The notes beneath the pieces were generated by a model. That model searched no databases, was not told where the DNA came from, and worked only from the letters and a program-made list of their open reading frames with translations. Position numbers and translations under genes: made by a program. From contig DASZXS010000054.1 in the NCBI GenBank assembly GCA_035545735.1, forward strand, positions 80,557-144,556: a stretch of DNA of 64,000 bases, given 5' to 3'. Each line of letters starts with the position of its first letter. Position 1 is the stretch's first letter. The stretch comes from JAJYKC01 sp035545735 (GTDB lineage: Bacteria > Acidobacteriota > Terriglobia > Bryobacterales > Bryobacteraceae). Shown piece after piece: positions 52,833 to 62,014 of the stretch.

Positions 52833-54377
52833 ATGTTGAATCCAATGGCGGATAGCAATCCTTTTCTCGATCCGCTGCGATTTGAGCGGCGCGTGCCGCC
52901 CTGCGCGGTGGTCATATTCGGCGCCAACGGCGACCTTACGAAACGTAAGCTTTTGCCCGCGCTCTACCGGCTTCACTATGAAGGGCGCATTCCGCCTTCG
53001 TTCGCGGTGATCGGTAACTCGCGCACGGCGATGACGGACGACCAATTCCGGGAAAAGATGAGCGAGCAGGTCCATCATTTTCTGGAAGACAGCCCCTTTG
53101 ACGTAAATGTCTGGAACTCATTCGCGAAAAATCTCTTTTATATCCCGGGTGACTTGGGCGACAGCGGCTTCTACCAAAAGCTGGCCGGGCGTCTGAGGGA
53201 GCTGGAAGGGTCGCATCGCACCGCGGGTAACGCCCTCTTCTATCTCTCCACGCAGCCAAGCTACTACGAAGTTGCCATTCAGGGTCTCGGCTCGGCCGAT
53301 TTGCAAAAGGGCTCCGGATGGCGGCGCCTGGTGGTGGAGAAGCCGTTCGGACACGACCTGTATAGCGCTCGCGAGCTGGACAGAAAAATACACGCCGTGT
53401 TTCCCGAAACCGACGTATATCGCATCGACCATTATCTGGGCAAGGAAACGGTGCAGAACATCCTGGCTTTCCGCTTCGGCAACGGTATTTTCGAGCCGTT
53501 GTGGAACCGGCGGTATATCAACTACGTGCAGATTACGGCCGCCGAATCGATCGGGGTCGAGGGGCGCGGCGCCTATTATCAGGAAGCGGGCACGCTGCGC
53601 GACATGATCCAGAATCATCTGCTGCAGGTGATGGCGACCATCGGCATGGAGCCGTCGAACGTTTTTGAAGCCGACGCGGTTCGCGACGAGCGAGCGAAAT
53701 TTCTCCGCTCCATCCGGGTGATGAAGCCGGAAGAAGTGGATCTCTACGCTGTCGCCGGACAGTACGGAGCGGCGCGCGTGGGCGGCAAGGACGTCCCTGG
53801 ATTTCGCCAGGAGCCGGGCGTCAATCCGGAATCGCAGACCGATACGTTTGCCGCGTTCACCTTTTTCGTGGATAACTGGCGGTGGGCCGGCGTTCCGTTC
53901 TATCTCCGCAGCGGCAAGCGCATGCCGAAGCGGGTCACCGACATCGCCATTCAATTCAACTCCGCGCCCCATGCAATGTTCGCCAATGATGGGCATGAGG
54001 GACGCGCCAGCGCCCGCCCCAATTTGCTGATCATTCGCATTCAGCCGGAGGAAGGGATCTCGCTGCGGTTCATGTCGAAATATCCCGGGAGCGGGATGCA
54101 ACTCCGGCCGGTGCAGATGGATTTTAGCTACGGATCGAGTTTTGGAACCCGGACGCCCACCGCCTACGAAACGCTGCTGATGGATGCGCTGGCGGGTGAC
54201 GCGACGCTCTACACCAGGCAGGACATGGTGGAGGCGAGCTGGCGCGCGGTACAGCCGGTCCTGGAGGCGTGGGACAACCGTAAATTCAACTTTCCCAACT
54301 ATCCGGCGGGCACTTGGGGACCCCGAGAGGCCGACGATATGCTCGCAAGGCAGGGCCACTTTTGGAGGGTGCCGTAA
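52833..54377 (+). CDS. zwf: Glucose-6-phosphate 1-dehydrogenase
   Basis: A 514-residue enzyme of the oxidative pentose phosphate pathway. The NADP-binding motif is VVIFGANGDLTKRKLLPALYRL (in the N-terminus, quoted in part), the active-site signature RIDHYLGKETVQN with catalytic His follows near residue 190, and the second coenzyme region KPFGHDL precedes it. It oxidises glucose-6-phosphate to 6-phosphogluconolactone. ATG 52845 (MADSNPF) is an alternative start. Its stop overlaps the opcA-pgl start by one base (TAATG), so the enzyme, its assembly factor and the lactonase are expressed together. Confidence 0.95.
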   Translation: MLNPMADSNPFLDPLRFERRVPPCAVVIFGANGDLTKRKLLPALYRLHYEGRIPPSFAVIGNSRTAMTDDQFREKMSEQVHHFLEDSPFDVNVWNSFAKNLFYIPGDLGDSGFYQKLAGRLRELEGSHRTAGNALFYLSTQPSYYEVAIQGLGSADLQKGSGWRRLVVEKPFGHDLYSARELDRKIHAVFPETDVYRIDHYLGKETVQNILAFRFGNGIFEPLWNRRYINYVQITAAESIGVEGRGAYYQEAGTLRDMIQNHLLQVMATIGMEPSNVFEADAVRDERAKFLRSIRVMKPEEVDLYAVAGQYGAARVGGKDVPGFRQEPGVNPESQTDTFAAFTFFVDNWRWAGVPFYLRSGKRMPKRVTDIAIQFNSAPHAMFANDGHEGRASARPNLLIIRIQPEEGISLRFMSKYPGSGMQLRPVQMDFSYGSSFGTRTPTAYETLLMDALAGDATLYTRQDMVEASWRAVQPVLEAWDNRKFNFPNYPAGTWGPREADDMLARQGHFWRVP

Positions 54378-56068
54378 TGACCGGCGAAACCATACCGGGC
54401 GAAGGTATCACTGACGTCCAACCGGAAAGGATTCTCAAGGAGCTGGAAGCGCTGTGGGTGAGCCTGAGCAAGGCGGATTCCGAAAAGAAAAACGCCGTGC
54501 TGCGAGCCTGCTCGATGACCCTTCTGGTGGTGCTGGAGCAGCAGGAGGACTCGCAGGCGGTAGGCGAAGCGCTCGCCGAATTGATTCATGAGAGCCCGAG
54601 CCGCGCTATTGTCCTTAGGATCGATCCGAATGAAGGCGAGCAACTGGAGGCGCGCGTTCTTGCCCAATGCTGGATGCCGTTTGGACGGCGGCAGCAGATC
54701 TGCTGCGAGCAGATCGAGATTTCGGCTTCCATCTCGCGCCTGGAGGAGATCCCGCACATCGTAACCGGGTTGACCGTAGCCGACCTGCCGGTGGTTCTGT
54801 GGTGCGGCAGCGCGCGGCTTTATTCGGATTCGCGCTTTGCGCACCTGCTGCCGCTGGTCGACAAGCTAATTGTGGACACGTCGACGTTCGCGCGTCCGGA
54901 GGACGGGATCGCGTTCATCCGCAACATGAGGGCCCAGCGGCTGGTCGCGGACCTGACGTGGACGCGTCTGACGCCCTGGCGCGAAATGATCGCCGTATTG
55001 TTCGATGAGCCCAAACGGCGCGACCTGCTTTCGAAGGTGTCGCACGTCACGATCCGGCACACTGGACCGGTAGCCCCGGTCGCCATGCGATATATGGCGG
55101 GCTGGCTGCGCGCGTCCTTGCGGACTCCAGCGCGAATTCGGCTCGAAAGCGCGGCGGAAGCGACAATTCTCTTTAGCGGCCCTGGCATTGACGCGTCCAT
55201 CCGCGTCAAGGACGGATGGGCTGAGTTGGCGGTGAACGACTGCACCGACCACGCCGCTTTCCCCGAGCGGTCAACCTGGCGGTGCCTCCGCGAAGAAACG
55301 CAGATTCTAGGCCGCGATGCGGTGTTTGAAAACAGCGTTCGCATGAGCGTGGAGCAGGAAGTTTATCCCACGCCGGCGGGCGCCGCCGAAGCCTGCGCCA
55401 AACGCATCGAAGCCATCCTTTCCAAACGGCTGCAGGATGCGCCGCACGCATCGATCGCCGTCTCCGGCGGTTCAACGCCGAAGCTCCTGTTTGAAGCGCT
55501 ACGCAGCGCGCGCCTGGATTGGAAACGGATTCACTGGTTCTGGGTGGATGAGCGCGCCGTTCCACCCGAAGACCGCGATAGCAACTACGCGCTGGCCGCC
55601 GCGGCCATTCTGACCCCGGCCGGCATTCCCGCCAGTAACATCCACCGTATTCGTGGCGAAGACCCGCCGGAGCGCGCCGCGCTGGACTACGCGACCGAGC
55701 TTCGAGGCTTTTTCCAGATCAAAGCCGGTGAAATGCCGGAATTTGACGTGATTCATCTCGGAATGGGGGACGAAGGACACACGGCCAGTCTTTTCCCGGG
55801 GGAACCGCTCATCGAAGACCGCGAAAATCTGACGGCCGTGGTGAGCACGCCAAAGCCTCCGCATGTGAGAATCACGCTTCTTCCCGGAGTGATTCTGGCC
55901 GCGCGCCACATCGTCATGCTGGTGGCGGGAGCCGACAAGTCCTGGGCTCTGAAGTCGGTGTTCGGAAACCGGCGCAATCCAATGCATTGGCCGGCGCAGA
56001 TGGTCGCCGACGGCGCGCGCGACGTCCGCTGGTTCGTGGACGAGAAAGCGGCCAGCGGTCTGGGATAG
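54377..56068 (+). CDS. opcA-pgl: OpcA-6-phosphogluconolactonase fusion protein
   Basis: The start is ATG 54377, overlapping the zwf stop, with GGAGGGT at 54364; the longer frame would enter zwf. Residues 1 to about 325 are the OpcA G6PD assembly/activation domain (ILKELEALWVSL, VADLPVVLWC, WTRLTPWREMIAVLF). Residues 335-563 are a complete 6-phosphogluconolactonase: IAVSGGSTPKLLFEAL, HWFWVDERAVPPEDRDSNY, HLGMGDEGHTASLFPG, with RITLLPGVILAARHIVMLV, quoted in parts. In other bacteria these are separate genes, so the fusion would tether the lactonase to the G6PD activator. Full length (563 residues). Confidence 0.9.
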   Translation: MTGETIPGEGITDVQPERILKELEALWVSLSKADSEKKNAVLRACSMTLLVVLEQQEDSQAVGEALAELIHESPSRAIVLRIDPNEGEQLEARVLAQCWMPFGRRQQICCEQIEISASISRLEEIPHIVTGLTVADLPVVLWCGSARLYSDSRFAHLLPLVDKLIVDTSTFARPEDGIAFIRNMRAQRLVADLTWTRLTPWREMIAVLFDEPKRRDLLSKVSHVTIRHTGPVAPVAMRYMAGWLRASLRTPARIRLESAAEATILFSGPGIDASIRVKDGWAELAVNDCTDHAAFPERSTWRCLREETQILGRDAVFENSVRMSVEQEVYPTPAGAAEACAKRIEAILSKRLQDAPHASIAVSGGSTPKLLFEALRSARLDWKRIHWFWVDERAVPPEDRDSNYALAAAAILTPAGIPASNIHRIRGEDPPERAALDYATELRGFFQIKAGEMPEFDVIHLGMGDEGHTASLFPGEPLIEDRENLTAVVSTPKPPHVRITLLPGVILAARHIVMLVAGADKSWALKSVFGNRRNPMHWPAQMVADGARDVRWFVDEKAASGLG

Positions 56069-56135
56069 ATAGCCCGGGCTCTGATGTTCACGGCCGGGAG
56101 CTTGCGCGTTGACTTTATGTGATAAAGTACTTTTC

Positions 56136-57644
56136 ATGAATACGCGATTGTGGCTGCCTCGTCAGATGGCGGAACCGCCCCGGCTCCCGTCTATCGCTCC
56201 CGGACCAGTGGAGCCTCTCCACGCTCTTCTTATAAACCCGTTCTATCCCAAGGACCCGCATGCGAGCTTCGGCAAGCACGTCCTCACGCCTACCCTGGCC
56301 CTGACCAGCCTTGCGGCGGTGACGCCCCCGCATTGGAGCGTGCAATATTGGGACGAAAATCTGCTGCAGGGACCGCCGCCGCCGCGTCCGATGCCCGGCG
56401 TGGTGGGCATTACCGTGCATCTCACCTTTGCGAGGCGGGCCTTCGAGCTCGCGCACTGGTACCGGTCCCGCGGCAGCAAAGTAGTCCTCGGCGGATTGCA
56501 TGTCCTTTCCTGTCCGGAGGAGTGCGCGCCGCACGCGGACTCGCTGGCCATGGGCGACGGCGTCCAACTCTGGCCCCTCATCCTCCGCGATGTCGAGAGC
56601 GGCACGCTGCGCGCCCGCTATCACGCCACCTACGAGAACAATTACAGCGACGACCCCGCACCGCGGCGCTCCATCTTACCCCGCAACAGTTTCTTGACGA
56701 CCAGCAGTCTGATCGCCACGCGCGGCTGCCACAACCGCTGCAACTTCTGCTATCTGGCCACCGAGGGCCTGCGCATGCCTTACCGGATGCGGAGTCCGCG
56801 GCAGGTGGCCGATGAATTTCAGGCGAACGGAGAGCCGTATGGCGTCTTCATCGATAACAATCTCGGGTCGCGGCGCGATTACCTGCGAGCGCTGTGCCGG
56901 GCCCTGGCTCCGATTGAGAAGATCTGGAGCGCCGCGGTGACAATCGATGTGACAGACGATCCGTCGCTCGTCCGCGAAATGGCGCTGGCCGGTTGCACCG
57001 GGGTTTTTATCGGCTTCGAGTCACTCAGCGATCAGAATCTCAGGAACGCGCATAAGAAGACCCCGCTGTCGTCGGAATATGCGCACCGGGTTCGCATTCT
57101 GCACGACAACGGCATCCAGGTGAACGGATCATTCGTTCTGGGCTTTGACCACGACCGCAAGGATGTGTTCGAACTCACCGCCGGCTGGGTGGAGGAAAAC
57201 AAGCTTGCATGCGCCACCTTTCACATCCTCACTCCCTATCCGGCGACGCCGCTTTTCCGGCAGATGGAGCTGGAGGGACGGCTGCTCCATCGCGACTGGT
57301 CTCTATACGATACCGCTCACTGCGTGTTTCGCCCCCGGCACATGACGCCGGACGAGCTGGAGGAGGGGTATCACTGGATTTACCGCCGCCTTTTCTCTCA
57401 CACGTCTATCTGGCGCCGCCGTCCGGAGGACTGGCGCGCCGCACCGGCGTACCTGGCCATGTCCTATCTGTACAAACGCTCCAACCGTTTCTGGCATTTG
57501 TTGATTCGCCGCCGTTTGGTTCATATGGTTTGGCGTCCCCTGGTGGAGTTTACGCGCCTCCGTCACCTTCGCTTCCGCCGGGAACTGGCGTCGCGCAATG
57601 AATCGTGCGGCCAGGGCGCTGGCGTGATTCCAGCGGGAGTATAG
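56136..57644 (+). CDS. B12-binding radical SAM protein
   Basis: A 502-residue protein. Start at ATG 56136 (MNTRLWLPRQM); an upstream in-frame start at 56109 is less convincing. Residues 30-175 form a cobalamin-binding-like Rossmann domain (LLINPFYPKDPHASFGKHVL, quoted in parts). The radical SAM core has the cluster motif RGCHNRCNFCYLA (Cys-x3-Cys-x2-Cys) near residue 205, then GVFIGFESLSDQNLR and NGSFVLGFDHD. A long basic C-terminal extension (about 380-502) follows. Related enzymes build lipids or modify membrane molecules; no hopanoid partner is adjacent, so the substrate is unknown. Confidence 0.83.
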   Translation: MNTRLWLPRQMAEPPRLPSIAPGPVEPLHALLINPFYPKDPHASFGKHVLTPTLALTSLAAVTPPHWSVQYWDENLLQGPPPPRPMPGVVGITVHLTFARRAFELAHWYRSRGSKVVLGGLHVLSCPEECAPHADSLAMGDGVQLWPLILRDVESGTLRARYHATYENNYSDDPAPRRSILPRNSFLTTSSLIATRGCHNRCNFCYLATEGLRMPYRMRSPRQVADEFQANGEPYGVFIDNNLGSRRDYLRALCRALAPIEKIWSAAVTIDVTDDPSLVREMALAGCTGVFIGFESLSDQNLRNAHKKTPLSSEYAHRVRILHDNGIQVNGSFVLGFDHDRKDVFELTAGWVEENKLACATFHILTPYPATPLFRQMELEGRLLHRDWSLYDTAHCVFRPRHMTPDELEEGYHWIYRRLFSHTSIWRRRPEDWRAAPAYLAMSYLYKRSNRFWHLLIRRRLVHMVWRPLVEFTRLRHLRFRRELASRNESCGQGAGVIPAGV

Positions 57645-57744
57645 GCTGCGCGGAGGCTGGCGGCACGCCATTTCGTATAATGGAGGCAGCCGGGTTCGGC
57701 ACTTCCTGCAACTCCGGCTAATCCTGGAAATCCGAGTCTTTCCT

Positions 57745-59370
57745 TTGCTGTCTGTCAACAACGTCACCATGCGCTTCGGCGCGCGCACACTGTTTGAAGA
57801 TGTAACCGTTACGTTTCTGTCCGGCCGCCGGTATGCCATCTCCGGCCCCAACGGCGCCGGTAAATCAACGCTCATGAAGATCCTGACTGGCGAAATCGAG
57901 CCGTCGAAGGGCTCGATCACCCGGCCTAAAAAGCTTGGGATCTTGCGGCAGGATCAGTTCGCTTTCGATGAATTCCGCGTCATCGACACGGTAATCATGG
58001 GGAACGGCGCGCTCTGGGCGGCTCTTCAGGAACGCGAAGCGCTTTACTCGAAAGACCCGGAACACCTGACGGACCAGGACGGAATGCGCTTGGGCGAGCT
58101 CGAAGGCATTGTCGGCGATGAAGACGGGTACACCGCCGAATCCGATGCCGCGATTCTGCTGGACGGCCTCGATATCCCGGAAAATCTCCACGAGAGGAAG
58201 ATGAGCGAGCTGCAGGGCGGCCAGAAAGTCCGCGTGCTGCTGGCTCAGGCGCTGTTCGGCAATCCCGAAGCGCTGCTGCTCGATGAGCCGACCAACAACC
58301 TCGATTTGGATTCCGTCCATTGGCTTCAGGACTACCTTTCGAAGTACGAAGGCTGCCTGATCGTGATTTCGCACGACCGCCATTTTCTGAACGAGGTTTG
58401 CACCCACACCGCCGACATCGACTACGAGACCGTAATCACCTACACCGGCGGTTATGACGATATGGTGCTCGCCAAAACGCAGATCCGCGCCCGAATCGAG
58501 GCGAGCAATCAACAGCGCGAAAAAAAGATCGCTCAGTTGAACGAATTCATTGCCAGGTTTTCCGCCGGCACCCGCTCGTCGCAAGTGACATCGCGAAAGA
58601 AGGAAGTGGAGCGCTTGCAGACCTCGGAGCTGGCGAAGTCGAATATCCAACGCCCGTACATCCGTTTGGATATGAAGCGTCCATCGGGCCGGCATCCCCT
58701 AGAAGTGAAGGGCCTTCAAAAGTCATACGACGGTGTGAAGGTGATCCGGAATTTCAGCGCCGCGGTAAGCCGCGGCGAAAAGATTGCGTTGATCGGGCGC
58801 AACGGCGCCGGCAAGACCACCATGCTGCGCTCTCTGCTCGCCAACGCGCCTGGATTCGTCGAAGATGAGGATCGCGAGTTCGCGGTGGACGCGGGTGAGG
58901 TGATTTGGGGCCATGAAGCCGCCACCGGCTATTTCGCGCAGGACCACGAAGAATCCCTGCGGCGCGGATTGCCGCTCATCGAGTGGTTGCACCAGTTCGA
59001 TGCCATGGCGTCCCAGGAAGAACTCCGGGGCGTGTTGGGACAGATGCTTTTCAGCGGGGACGATGCGCTGAAGAAGACAACCGCGCTCTCGGGCGGAGAG
59101 GCGGCGCGCGCGGTATTCTGCCGGCTCATGCTTCAAAAGCCGAATTTTCTTTTGCTGGATGAACCCACCAATCATCTCGACCTCGAATCCATCAACGCCT
59201 TGAACATCGCGCTCCAGCGATACGAGGGCACCGTGCTGCTGGTGACCCACGATCACGATCTGATTGACGAAGTGGCGACCCGCATCTGGCGGTTTGAGCC
59301 AGGCGGGATCGAGGATTTCCAGGGTCCCTATGCCGACTTCCTCACGCAAAGCAAAAAAGCCCTGGTTTAG
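57745..59370 (+). CDS. ABC-F ATPase of the YbiT type
   Basis: A 541-residue cytosolic protein with two ABC ATP-binding domains and no membrane segments. NBD1 Walker A is GPNGAGKSTLM near residue 35 with signature SELQGGQKVRVLLAQAL; NBD2 Walker A is GRNGAGKTTML near 350 with ALSGGEAARAVF and LLLDEPTNHLDLESI. The inter-domain linker (residues 240-320) is the charged P-site tRNA interaction motif, and an arm insertion lies in NBD1 near 110-140. The start is TTG 57745. It acts on ribosomes, likely easing stalls. Sequence closely follows E. coli YbiT (FRFTVLDTVIMG-like FRVIDTVIMG). Confidence 0.9.
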   Translation: MLSVNNVTMRFGARTLFEDVTVTFLSGRRYAISGPNGAGKSTLMKILTGEIEPSKGSITRPKKLGILRQDQFAFDEFRVIDTVIMGNGALWAALQEREALYSKDPEHLTDQDGMRLGELEGIVGDEDGYTAESDAAILLDGLDIPENLHERKMSELQGGQKVRVLLAQALFGNPEALLLDEPTNNLDLDSVHWLQDYLSKYEGCLIVISHDRHFLNEVCTHTADIDYETVITYTGGYDDMVLAKTQIRARIEASNQQREKKIAQLNEFIARFSAGTRSSQVTSRKKEVERLQTSELAKSNIQRPYIRLDMKRPSGRHPLEVKGLQKSYDGVKVIRNFSAAVSRGEKIALIGRNGAGKTTMLRSLLANAPGFVEDEDREFAVDAGEVIWGHEAATGYFAQDHEESLRRGLPLIEWLHQFDAMASQEELRGVLGQMLFSGDDALKKTTALSGGEAARAVFCRLMLQKPNFLLLDEPTNHLDLESINALNIALQRYEGTVLLVTHDHDLIDEVATRIWRFEPGGIEDFQGPYADFLTQSKKALV

Positions 59371-59502
59371 AGAGCGGACCAGCTTGGAAAAGCGCACGGT
59401 TCCGGCCCCGTCGAACCGCATGACGCCCAGGCAGGGTCAGCGGCCGGTCGGTACTCGCGGCTTCCCGTCCGCTTGCTTTTTGCGCGAAAATAGGGCAGGG
59501 TA

Positions 59503-59880
59503 ATGCCGAGCTTCCAAATCCACCGGCTGCGGGATCACGAGCGCCAGCGCTTCCGTTGGGCGCCGCACACTTCCGGGACCAGCATCGTGAAGGCCAAGGA
59601 TTACGAGAAAATCGCCAGGATCGAGTCTCCCACGGAATATGGGGCCTGGCTCGCGCTTCGGGAGGCGGGAACGCCGCTTCACGTCGGTGATTTATTGGAG
59701 ACCGAGGACGGGTCCCTGCGCATCTGTAAATATATAGGGTTTGAAGAGGCCCGCTGGTTTGTGCCGGAGGTCCGGCAAGGTGGGGCGGCAAATGCTCAAA
59801 GTCTAGAGCCATCTGAGGAAGCACAAGCACCCGGGGCCGGGGAACAGCTCTCAGCGGGTGCGCAGGCAGAGATGGTATAA
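59503..59880 (+). CDS. Conserved protein of unknown function
   Basis: A 125-residue protein. An N-terminal folded part (MPSFQIHRLRDHERQRFRWA, AKDYEKIARIESPTEYGAWL, DLLETEDGSLRICKYIGFEEA) is followed by a disordered Glu/Gln/Ala-rich tail after residue 95. It has no signal peptide or known catalytic motif. Its sequence pattern suggests a family shared among related bacteria, but I cannot name it. It lies 12 bases before the 2H phosphoesterase gene, suggesting one transcript. Confidence 0.6.
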   Translation: MPSFQIHRLRDHERQRFRWAPHTSGTSIVKAKDYEKIARIESPTEYGAWLALREAGTPLHVGDLLETEDGSLRICKYIGFEEARWFVPEVRQGGAANAQSLEPSEEAQAPGAGEQLSAGAQAEMV

Positions 59881-59892
59881 AAAAAGGGAATT

Positions 59893-60510
59893 ATGACTGT
59901 TGTCCCGGAAACACCCGGGGGGTGTGGCGGATCCGCGCCGTCGTTGGCTGACCGGATTGATTCTTACGCTCTGGTGGCCTACATTCCAGAGCCTCTGGCT
60001 GGGTTTTTGAACAGGTTGAGGCGGGAACTGGTCCCGAGTTGTTATCTTCAGGCGCACGTAACGGTTCTGCCGCCCAGAAAGCTTCCGGCATCCGCCGAAA
60101 CTGGCTGGCGCCAGGTGCGCGATGCGGCGGCAATCTTTGACCCCTTCCACCTGGAATTGGGGGATATCGAAGTTTTCCCCGGAACCAACGTTATCTATAT
60201 CGGCATCCGCAAGGGCGAAAGCCGGTTGGTGCAGATGCACCAGCTCATGAACCGGGCCGGACTATGGTTCCCGGAGCCCTACGAGTACCATCCCCACGTC
60301 ACGTTGGCCCAGGAAATCGACCCGGAACGCGTGGACGAGATGTGCCGGCTGGCGCGGCTGCGCTGGCGGGAGTTCTCTTATGGGCGGCGCTTCCCGGTAG
60401 AAACCATTACATTCGTTCAAAACACGCGGCAGAACATCTGGGTGGACCTGGGCGAATGCCGTTTAGGCAGCCATTCGGCCGAGTTGCTTGAGCCGATGCT
60501 GGCTTCGTAA
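59893..60510 (+). CDS. 2'-5' RNA ligase/2H phosphoesterase family protein
   Basis: A 205-residue member of the 2H phosphoesterase superfamily: the two His-x-Thr/Ser-x motifs are AHVTVLPPRK near residue 55 and PHVTLAQEID near residue 135, spaced as in this fold. The N-terminal 20 residues are Gly/Pro rich. Relatives hydrolyse or ligate 2',5'-linked RNA or cyclic phosphates. A hairpin (GGGGCG-TCG-CGCCCC at 60522-60536) lies just after the stop but lacks a T run. Confidence 0.8.
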   Translation: MTVVPETPGGCGGSAPSLADRIDSYALVAYIPEPLAGFLNRLRRELVPSCYLQAHVTVLPPRKLPASAETGWRQVRDAAAIFDPFHLELGDIEVFPGTNVIYIGIRKGESRLVQMHQLMNRAGLWFPEPYEYHPHVTLAQEIDPERVDEMCRLARLRWREFSYGRRFPVETITFVQNTRQNIWVDLGECRLGSHSAELLEPMLAS

Positions 60511-60624
60511 GCCCGCAAGAGGGGGCGTCGCGCCCCAAACAGTTCTCAGCTCCTCTCCTGCCCCGCCAACCGCGCGAAGTTGACCCCCCTGTTTTTCCCC
60601 GATATGCTGAAAGCCATCACAACT

Positions 60625-61920
60625 ATGGCCGAAAAGAACGATCGCGTATACGGATTCAACACCCGCTCGGTTCATGCGGGCTACACGCCGGAGCAGACGA
60701 CGCACGCAAGAGCCGTGCCGATCTATCAATCGACATCCTTCACCTTTGAAAATTCGGAGCATGCGGCCGCGCTGTTCGGGTTGCGCCAGTTCGGCAATAT
60801 CTACACGCGCATCATGAACCCGACCACGGCGGTGCTCGAAGAGCGTGTCGCCTCGCTTGAAAACGGCGTGGCCGCGCTGGCGACGGCGAGCGGGCAGTCG
60901 GCGCAACTGCTGGCGATCAGCAGCCTGCTTCAATCCGGGGACCACTTTGTTGCCGCGAGCACGCTGTATGGCGGCACCTACACGCAATTCGACGTCAGTT
61001 TCCGGCGCTTCGGCTACGATGTGACTTTCGTTGAGCCGGACGATCCGGAAAACTTCCGTAAGGCGATCACTCCGAAGACGAAGGCGGTCTTCGCGGAGAC
61101 TATTTCGAATCCGCGCGGCAATATTCTGGATATTGAAGCGGTGGCGAAAATCGCCCATGAGAACGGGGTCCCGCTGATCGTCGACAATACCTTCGCAACC
61201 CCCTGGGTGACGCGTCCCATCGACTACGGCGCCGACATCGTGGTCACCGCAATGACCAAATTCCTGGGCGGTCATGGGAACAGCATCGGCGGAATCATCG
61301 TCGATGGCGGCCGATTCCAGTGGAATAACGGGAAGTTCCCGCAGCTTGCTGAACCCTCGCCGGCCTACCACGGCATGAATTTCTGGGAAGTCTTCGGAAA
61401 TATTGCTTTCATCATCCGGGCTCGCGTGGAGGGTTTGCGCGACCTGGGTCCGGCCATTAGTCCCTTCAATTCCTTCCTGATTCTGCATGGTGTGGAGACG
61501 CTCAGCCTTCGCATGACACGGCATCTGGAGAACACTCTGGCGGTCGCGAAACATTTGGAAAACCATCCGCTCGTGGGATGGGTGAAGTATCCGTCTCTGC
61601 CTTCGAGCCCTTATTACAAACTGGCGCAGAAGTACGCCCCGAAGGGCGGCGGCGCGGTCTTTTCTTTCGGCATCAAGGGCGGATATGACGCCGGGAAGAA
61701 ATTCATCGACAGCCTGAAGATTTTCTCGCATCTCGCCAACGTGGGCGACGTCCGGAGCCTGGTGATTCATCCCGCTTCGACGACGCACCAGCAGCTCAGC
61801 GTGGAGGACCAGGCCGCGGCGGGCGTAACGCCGGACCTGGTGCGGCTCTCGATCGGCATCGAAGATCTCGAGGATATTATCTGGGATCTGGATCAGGCGC
61901 TGGCCGCCGCTCAGGGCTAA
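60625..61920 (+). CDS. metY: O-acetylhomoserine sulfhydrylase (MetY type)
   Basis: A 431-residue PLP enzyme. The start at ATG 60625 gives MAEKNDRVYGFNTRSVHAGY, the usual MetY opening; upstream ATG/TTG starts add residues without homologous character. YTRIMNPTTAVLEERVASLE and the Schiff-base Lys in MTKFLGGHGNSIGGIIVDGG, near residue 200, are shown in part. The C-terminus has DLVRLSIGIEDLEDIIWDL. It makes homocysteine from O-acetylhomoserine and sulfide. Longer than the related protein at 26893-28137 and with the H-insert typical of MetY. A 114-base leader carries no clear S-box. Confidence 0.92.
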   Translation: MAEKNDRVYGFNTRSVHAGYTPEQTTHARAVPIYQSTSFTFENSEHAAALFGLRQFGNIYTRIMNPTTAVLEERVASLENGVAALATASGQSAQLLAISSLLQSGDHFVAASTLYGGTYTQFDVSFRRFGYDVTFVEPDDPENFRKAITPKTKAVFAETISNPRGNILDIEAVAKIAHENGVPLIVDNTFATPWVTRPIDYGADIVVTAMTKFLGGHGNSIGGIIVDGGRFQWNNGKFPQLAEPSPAYHGMNFWEVFGNIAFIIRARVEGLRDLGPAISPFNSFLILHGVETLSLRMTRHLENTLAVAKHLENHPLVGWVKYPSLPSSPYYKLAQKYAPKGGGAVFSFGIKGGYDAGKKFIDSLKIFSHLANVGDVRSLVIHPASTTHQQLSVEDQAAAGVTPDLVRLSIGIEDLEDIIWDLDQALAAAQG

Positions 61921-62014
61921 ACCACGCGCCCTCAGCGCTTTCCGTACTATCCGGCGAAGTGTTTCGCCCATTGATACAATGAAGGTCTATTCCCTTCACG
62001 AGGTTTCCGTCAGG

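Noticed and set aside
53118..54359. 413-residue open frame antisense to zwf
   Set aside because: Shadow of zwf; no signature motifs.
60522..60536. Terminator after the 2H phosphoesterase gene
   Set aside because: A 6-bp GC hairpin is present but no T-run follows, so an intrinsic terminator is not supported.
60511..60624. SAM riboswitch before metY
   Set aside because: A metY leader is a common place for one, but no S-box or SAM-II core is visible in the 114-base spacer.
60463..61971. 502-residue open frame antisense to metY
   Set aside because: Composition is Arg/Gln/His-rich without motifs; it mirrors a confident PLP-enzyme gene on the other strand. Long antisense frames are expected in GC-rich coding DNA.
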